A stretch of DNA of 64,000 bases from Rugamonas rivuli (lineage in GTDB: Bacteria; Pseudomonadota; Gammaproteobacteria; Burkholderiales; Burkholderiaceae_D): assembly GCF_009380165.1 (NCBI RefSeq), contig NZ_WHUF01000007.1:248001-312000 (forward strand), written 5' to 3'. Below, piece after piece: positions 59,760-64,000 of the stretch (position 1 is the first letter of the stretch; every line of letters begins with the position of its first letter). The position numbers and the translations under genes are program-made. The notes below the pieces were generated by a model. It searched no databases and had not been told where the DNA came from. It worked only from the letters and a program-made list of their open reading frames with translations.

Positions 59760-60238
59760 AAGGCCTCGACTTGCGGCTTGCCGGTCATCCAGTCGCGCAA
59801 GCGGCTGCCGATGTGGCGGGCCAGGGCCAGCGAGATCTTGTAGCCGATCACGGCGTCGGTCTCCATCAGGCCCATGAAGTCGGCGCGGAAGAAGACCGCC
59901 AGTTCGCAGTTGTCCAGCGCGCGCGTCTGCGCGTTGCGCGGCGTGTTGTCCAGCAGGGCCAGGTCGCCGAAGAAGGAACCGGCAGACAGTTCGGCCACCA
60001 CCTCGCGCGTGGCGCCCAGCTTGCGGCTGATGATCACGCGGCCCGACATCACCAGGTACAGCGCCTGGCCTTCCTCGCCCTCGTCGAAGATGATTTCATC
60101 GGCCAGGTAGCGGCGCTCGTGCATCAGGCCGTCGACGATCTTCAGTTCGAGCGGGGTCAGCGTGGCGAACAGCGCCGATTCCTTCAGGCGCAGCAGGCGC
60201 GGCGACAATGCGGGCGATTTGAGGAAACCAAAGATCAA
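59756..60238 (-). CDS. Cyclic nucleotide-binding domain protein without HTH
   Basis: A 160-residue protein consisting of one cNMP-binding beta-roll: IFDEGEEGQALYLVMSGRVI and SAGSFFGDLALLDNTPRNAQ, the latter being the phosphate-binding cassette with its arginine. The C-terminal helix is followed by KPQVEAL, with no DNA-binding domain. It cannot be a Crp-type activator on its own; tight coupling to the permease gene suggests it regulates the transporter as a separate subunit. That link is inference from the gene overlap. Confidence 0.85.
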   Translation of the reverse strand: MIFGFLKSPALSPRLLRLKESALFATLTPLELKIVDGLMHERRYLADEIIFDEGEEGQALYLVMSGRVIISRKLGATREVVAELSAGSFFGDLALLDNTPRNAQTRALDNCELAVFFRADFMGLMETDAVIGYKISLALARHIGSRLRDWMTGKPQVEAL

Positions 60239-60302
60239 GGGAACTCCGTGCAGGACAAGGCAGGCCGGCCGGGCCGGCTCGGCTTATCGTTCCAATGATA
60301 AC

Positions 60303-60920
60303 TTAAAGTTGCACGGTACCGGCCAGCGGCAAGGCCGGGTCGAGATGGCTGGTGAGCAGGATGCACTGGCGCGCCAGCCGCTCCGGCGCCGACAGTTGCC
60401 GGCGCAGATAGGCCATGGCGTCGGCGTCGAGGCCGTTGAACGGTTCGTCGATCAGCAGCAGCCGCACCGGCAGCGCCAGCGCCAGCGCCAGCTGCATCTT
60501 CTTGTGCTGGCCCAGCGACAGCGTGGTGACGGGCTGGTCCAGCGTATGCAGCAGGTGGAAGGCTTCCAGCTCGGCGTTCAGTAGCGCCGGGTCGGTGTGG
60601 GGATACAGCGACAGGTGCAGGTCGAGGATTTCGCGCACGGTCAGCCACGGCAGTTGCGGCGTGTCGCCGCCGCAGTAGCAGCATTGCAGGCGGTAGGCCA
60701 GCGGCTGGGCGTGCAGGTCGACGCCGTCCAGCGCGATGCTGCCGCCGTGCGGCGTCAGCGCGCCGCCGGCCAGCTTCAGCAGCGTGGTCTTGCCGGCGCC
60801 GTTTTCGCCGCGCAGCCAGGTGATGCCTGCGCCCAGGTGCAGGTCGAAACGGCGGAACAGCGGATGGCTGGCGAATTCAAAGGTCAGCTGGTCGATGCGC
60901 AGCACGGGGTTCAATTCCAT
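60303..60920 (-). CDS. ABC transporter ATP-binding protein
   Basis: A 205-residue ABC ATPase: Walker A GENGAGKTT at residues 38-46, signature LSLGQHKK (in place of LSGGQ), Walker B RLLLIDEPFNGLD. The Q-loop region carries an unusual CCYCGGDTPQLP. ATG 60920 is chosen because it begins the canonical fold; it overlaps the upstream membrane-protein gene by 10 bp. With that gene it makes a two-component exporter of the CcmA/ABC-2 type, substrate unknown. It lies 64 bp upstream of the cyclic-nucleotide-binding gene and may be cotranscribed. Confidence 0.9.
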   Translation of the reverse strand: MELNPVLRIDQLTFEFASHPLFRRFDLHLGAGITWLRGENGAGKTTLLKLAGGALTPHGGSIALDGVDLHAQPLAYRLQCCYCGGDTPQLPWLTVREILDLHLSLYPHTDPALLNAELEAFHLLHTLDQPVTTLSLGQHKKMQLALALALPVRLLLIDEPFNGLDADAMAYLRRQLSAPERLARQCILLTSHLDPALPLAGTVQL

Positions 60921-62047
60921 AGTTCGCTTCCAATGGCAATCAGGATGATGATGGAGCTGATGACCAGCCCCACGCGGCCGTTCACGCTCAGGCGGCGCAG
61001 CGAGATGACGGCGACCTGGGCGACGCCGGCAAAGCACAGCCAGACGGTGGCGACGGTGGTGCTGTAGCCGGCGCTGCTGGCGCGGCCCAGGTGGCCCAGC
61101 GTCAGCAAGGCGAACCAGGCCATCACGGCCAGGCCGGGCAGCAGCGCGGAGATGCGGGCAAAGCGGAACAGGTTTTCAATGGGGACCGGCCACGCCGCAG
61201 CGACGGGGCGCAGCAGGGCGATCTGCTCGGTCACGGCCTTGTCGCCGCGGTCGGTCAGCAGCATCAACAGCAGCGCGGCGTTGGCGGCCCACAGCGTCGG
61301 CGGCACTGCGGGCGGGCGCCACAGCCACACGGCGATGCTCAGCAGCGCGCCCAGCAGCAGCACGGTCTGCTGGATGCCGACCACGTTCTCGGCCCGCCAG
61401 AACGGCAGCCAGAACAGCTGGCGCCAGTGATGCAGCGCGGTCCAGGCGCGGCGCGGCAGGCTGGGCACGCGCGGCACATACGGCGCGGGAGGCGGACGGT
61501 GGGCGTTGAGTTTGGCGGCGGCCGGCATGCGGCAGCGTCGGGCCAGCACCAGTGTCGAGACGATCCAGCCCAGCAGCAGCGAGCCGGCGGTCAGCAGCAC
61601 GGCTTGCGGCGCGACCGGGCGCAGCCAGTCCGGCCACTGGTACAGCCAGATCGCGGTGGATAGCGCGTAAGCCATGCTGAGCGGGACGATGATGATGGCG
61701 GCCACGGCGATGTTGGCGGTCCACTGCGCGCGCGCGGGTATCGGCAGAGGGCGGCACCACAGCAGCACCTGTTCCGGCAGCAGGCGCTTGCGCAGCAGCC
61801 AGACCGGTGCGCTGGCCACCAGCGCCTGGCCGGCGAACAGGCCCAGCGCCTGCGGCCACGGCCGCGTCGCCGCGAACAATCCCGGCAAGGCCAGGCAGGC
61901 GATCAGGCCCACCAGCACCTGGCCGAAGCCGAGCATGATGTATCCCAGCGAAGAAGCGAAACTGGCCACGAACTGCACCATCGCCTGGTGCGCCATGCGG
62001 ACGCGGAAACGCAGATAGGGGGGCTGGAAAGGTGTCGGAATACGCAT
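60911..62047 (-). CDS. Polytopic membrane protein partner of the ABC ATPase
   Basis: A 378-residue protein with eight or more hydrophobic segments (LGYIMLGFGQVLVGLIACLA, ANIAVAAIIIVPLSMAYALS, QAVLLTAGSLLLGWIVSTLV, TVLLLGALLSIAVWLW, LVISSIIILIAIGSELWN) and an Arg/Pro-rich cytoplasmic loop in the middle. I recognise no family, but its 3' end overlaps the ABC ATPase gene by 10 bp, so it is most likely the permease of the exporter. Confidence 0.75.
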   Translation of the reverse strand: MRIPTPFQPPYLRFRVRMAHQAMVQFVASFASSLGYIMLGFGQVLVGLIACLALPGLFAATRPWPQALGLFAGQALVASAPVWLLRKRLLPEQVLLWCRPLPIPARAQWTANIAVAAIIIVPLSMAYALSTAIWLYQWPDWLRPVAPQAVLLTAGSLLLGWIVSTLVLARRCRMPAAAKLNAHRPPPAPYVPRVPSLPRRAWTALHHWRQLFWLPFWRAENVVGIQQTVLLLGALLSIAVWLWRPPAVPPTLWAANAALLLMLLTDRGDKAVTEQIALLRPVAAAWPVPIENLFRFARISALLPGLAVMAWFALLTLGHLGRASSAGYSTTVATVWLCFAGVAQVAVISLRRLSVNGRVGLVISSIIILIAIGSELWN

Positions 62048-62116
62048 GCCGGAAGGATAACATCCGGTGAATTAGGTCGGACTTAATTGGTTGTTAATGG
62101 GTGTATTATTGGTTGT

Positions 62117-63166
62117 ATGCTGCGCACCGATACTCTGCATATCACCCCTGAGATCCTGAATCTTATTGCCGGGATTGATGAATTCAAAGGCGCCTGGCGG
62201 GCGTTGGGCAGGCTTGCGCCGGATCGGCTGTCCGCGTTGCGCCGCGTCGCCACCATTGAAAGTATAGGCTCTTCCACCCGCATTGAAGGCGCCAGCCTGT
62301 CCGATCGCGAGGTGGCGCGTTTGCTTTCCAATCTCAAGGTTAGATCGTTTGCCACGCGCGACGAACAGGAAGTGGCGGGCTATGCGGAGTTGATGGAGGT
62401 GGTGTTCCACTCCTGGCCGGATATTCTCGTGACGGAGAACCATATCAAGCAACTGCACCAGATGTTGCTGCGTCATAGCGACAAGGACGAGCGGCATCGC
62501 GGCAAGTACAAGACCAGCGTCAACAGCGTGGTCGCTTTCGACGCCGACGGCCGGCAGCTAGGTGTGGTTTTCGAAACAGCATCGCCGTTTGATACGCCGC
62601 GCCTCATGACTGAGCTTGTGGATTGGAGCGTGCGCGAGCTGCGTGGCGGGCGGCTCCATCCCCTGCTGGTGATCGCCATTTTCACGGTCGTCTTCCTGGC
62701 GATTCATCCATTCCAGGATGGCAATGGCCGCTTGAGCCGCATTTTGACGACCCTGCTATTGCTCCGCTCCGGTTATGCGTTCGTACCTTACAGCTCGCTG
62801 GAAAGCGTGATTGAAGCAAGCAAAGAGGCGTACTACCTGGCGCTCAGACAAACACAGGCCACGATCCGCAGCAATGCGCCGGATTGGCAACCGTGGCTGC
62901 TGTTTTTTCTGCGCTCGCTGGCGGAGCAGATACGCCGGCTTGAGAAAAAGGTCGAGTTGGAACGCGTGGTGTTGGCGGCCTTGCCTGAACTGTCGCTGCA
63001 AATCGTGCAGTTTGCACGGGAACATGGGCGGGTGACGATGGCGGATATCTTGCGGGTTTCCGGCCGCAACCGAAATACCTTGAAGCCGCATTTTCGCAAT
63101 CTGGTCGAACATGGCCAGTTGCGGCAGTTCGGCAGCGGGCGCGGCGTCTGGTACGAGCTGGGATAA
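62117..63166 (+). CDS. Fic family protein (AMP-transferase type) with inhibitory motif
   Basis: A 349-residue Fic protein. The catalytic motif HPFQDGNGR starts at residue 197 with all core residues present, so it should transfer AMP or another nucleotide to target hydroxyls. The N-terminal inhibitory helix motif SSTRIEG (residues 52-58) carries the glutamate that blocks the ATP gamma-phosphate, marking a class II, self-inhibited enzyme. A C-terminal winged-helix-like domain follows (MADILRVSGRNRNTLKPHFR). The ATG at 62117 gives the normal start. No antitoxin gene is needed or present. It lies beside a tRNA pair. Confidence 0.92.
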   Translation: MLRTDTLHITPEILNLIAGIDEFKGAWRALGRLAPDRLSALRRVATIESIGSSTRIEGASLSDREVARLLSNLKVRSFATRDEQEVAGYAELMEVVFHSWPDILVTENHIKQLHQMLLRHSDKDERHRGKYKTSVNSVVAFDADGRQLGVVFETASPFDTPRLMTELVDWSVRELRGGRLHPLLVIAIFTVVFLAIHPFQDGNGRLSRILTTLLLLRSGYAFVPYSSLESVIEASKEAYYLALRQTQATIRSNAPDWQPWLLFFLRSLAEQIRRLEKKVELERVVLAALPELSLQIVQFAREHGRVTMADILRVSGRNRNTLKPHFRNLVEHGQLRQFGSGRGVWYELG

Positions 63167-63183
63167 AAGCGGCGCAGAAATGA

Positions 63184-63211
63184 TTAAGGGCCCGACGAAT
63201 CGGGCCCTTAA
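63184..63211. terminator. Inverted repeat between fic and tRNA-Asp
   Basis: TTAAGGGCCCG/CGGGCCCTTAA, an 11-bp perfect stem with a 6-nt loop between convergent transcription units. T residues flank the stem on both strands, so it can work in either direction. Confidence 0.75.
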
Positions 63212-63218
63212 AGGAATT

Positions 63219-63295
63219 TGGCGGAGCGGACGGGACTCGAACCCGCGACCCCCGGCGTGACAGGCCGGTATTCTAACCAACTGAACTACCGCTCC
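63219..63295 (-). tRNA. tRNA-Asp(GTC)
   Basis: A 77-nt cloverleaf on the minus strand starting GGAGCGGTAGTTCAG. The anticodon loop is CCTGTCACG with anticodon GTC, the T-arm contains GGTTCGAACC, and 3' CCA is encoded. It is close to the E. coli tRNA-Asp sequence. It follows tRNA-Val by 23 bp and is probably processed from the same transcript. Confidence 0.97.
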
Positions 63296-63318
63296 AAATT
63301 TCGTTTTCTCTGTTTTCT

Positions 63319-63394
63319 TGGTGGGTGCTGAGAGGGTCGAACTCCCGACCTACGCCTTGTAAGGGCGCCGCTCTACCAACTGAGCTAAGCACCC
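63319..63394 (-). tRNA. tRNA-Val(TAC)
   Basis: A 76-nt cloverleaf on the minus strand starting GGGTGCTTAGCTCAG. The anticodon loop is CCTTACAAG with anticodon TAC, the T-arm contains AGTTCGA, and 3' CCA is encoded. It is first of the tRNA pair. Confidence 0.97.
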
Positions 63395-63504
63395 AGAAAA
63401 CATATCAGCTTTGCTTCACTACTTTGTCACAACTGCTGAACGAGGCCGTATTCTACAAGGTGGTTTATCCGTTCCGCAAGGGTTTTTGAAAATAATTTAG
63501 AAAA

Positions 63505-64000
63505 TTATTCGTTGATGCCCCATTGCGACAGCATCCAGGCCAGCTCAAACGCCGTGCCGTCGATGGCGTCATAGCGCCCGGAAGCGCCGTAATGGCCGGA
63601 CGTGAAGTCGGTCTTGAGCAGCAGCGGCCGGCTGTCGGTCTTGCGCGCGCGCAGCCGCGCCACGTACTTGGCGGCCGGCCAGTACTGCGCCTGGGTGTCC
63701 TTGAAGCCGGCCGTCACCAGCATCGCCGGATAGGCCTGGCGCTTGATGTTGTCATACGGCGAGTAGCTTTTCATGTATTCGAAGGCGGCCTTCTGCTTCG
63801 GGTCGCCCGACTCCAGGTATTCGTAGGTCACCATCGGCAGCGTCGGATCGGTGATCTCGTGCACCAGGTCGGCCTGCGGCACGCCCGCCAGCACCGCATG
63901 GAACATCTCGGGCCGCTCGTTGGCCACCACGCCCATCACCATGCCGCCGAAACTGCCGCCCTCGGCGATGAGCCGCTCCGGCCGCGTGTAGCCCTCGCGC
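63505..64000 (-). CDS. S9 oligopeptidase (oligopeptidase B-like), C-terminal part
   Basis: Cut by the window's right edge; about 165 C-terminal residues are seen. The nucleophile motif EGGSFGGMVMG lies at the edge (about 63935-63970). It is followed by the oligopeptidase-B-like run AGVPQADLVHEITDPTLPMV, then SPYDNIKRQAYPAMLVTAGF (the catalytic aspartate region reads FKDTQAQYWPAAKYVARLR) and the histidine in TSGHYGASGRYD. It should cleave after basic residues in short peptides. It ends WGINE and lies upstream of the tRNAs on the same strand. Confidence 0.9.
   Translation of the reverse strand, partial: REGYTRPERLIAEGGSFGGMVMGVVANERPEMFHAVLAGVPQADLVHEITDPTLPMVTYEYLESGDPKQKAAFEYMKSYSPYDNIKRQAYPAMLVTAGFKDTQAQYWPAAKYVARLRARKTDSRPLLLKTDFTSGHYGASGRYDAIDGTAFELAWMLSQWGINE

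Noticed and set aside
1-64000. CRISPR arrays and IS elements
   Set aside because: I saw no regularly spaced direct repeats of 25-40 bp and no DDE transposase. The only long perfect non-coding repeat I noticed is the 34-bp DnaA-box module, in two copies.

Overview
The window looks like a chromosomal segment of a high-GC betaproteobacterium, most likely Oxalobacteraceae (Massilia/Duganella/Janthinobacterium group). This is judged from protein family content, the hemE-priA linkage common in Burkholderiales, and codon bias strong enough to leave very long open frames antisense to real genes. No 16S rRNA is present, so the genus is an inference.

Layout. 0-6.2 kb (minus strand): an S9 prolyl-oligopeptidase-like enzyme followed by a SNF2-family helicase. 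6.3-11.1 kb: hemE, an AT-rich 0.78-kb gap packed with DnaA-box-like nonamers including a 34-bp composite present twice, then priA and a convergent ArgP/IciA-type LysR regulator. 11.2-22.5 kb: ordinary core and accessory genes (a dihydrolipoyl-dehydrogenase-like flavoprotein, a degenerate HD-GYP protein, a LysR regulator divergent from a quinone-oxidoreductase-like enzyme, Rep helicase, a Cache-domain protein, SlyX, a TonB/Sel1 protein, SRPBCC proteins).

22.8-29.3 kb is a 6.5-kb integrative element that split a TMEM175/DUF1211 channel gene. The two gene halves rejoin exactly in frame across a shared 5-bp TGGAA, which places attL and attR. The element carries a large serine integrase at its right end, a second small serine recombinase, an AbiTii-type abortive-infection gene, two small proteins that resemble free-standing recombinase helix-turn-helix tails, a 93-aa orphan, an XRE regulator divergent from a secreted Sel1 protein, and a gene-poor 0.88-kb left end with a promoter and repeats. 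No replication or conjugation genes are visible.

29.7-43.6 kb: a DUF3617-like protein, a YjbR-like protein, two tandem secreted M3 dipeptidases, VF530, DUF4404, DUF1269, YgiQ, an RCC1-repeat lipoprotein, and a sensor that fuses an NMT1/THI5-like binding domain to PAS-GGDEF-EAL. 43.7-56.2 kb is a type VI secretion effector locus: vgrG and a translationally coupled DUF4123 chaperone on the plus strand face a VasX-like membrane toxin followed by four tandem immunity-like genes (one frameshifted). A truncated fifth homologue lies on the other strand, then an antiporter gene, and then the wreck of an Rhs-type toxin C-terminus next to an intact TriTu-like immunity gene.

56.2-64 kb: ahpC-ahpF behind a recognisable OxyR site, an AI-2E family permease with a cyclic-nucleotide-binding protein, a two-gene ABC exporter, a Fic protein with an N-terminal inhibitory motif, tRNA-Val(TAC) and tRNA-Asp(GTC), and the C-terminal part of an oligopeptidase cut by the window edge.
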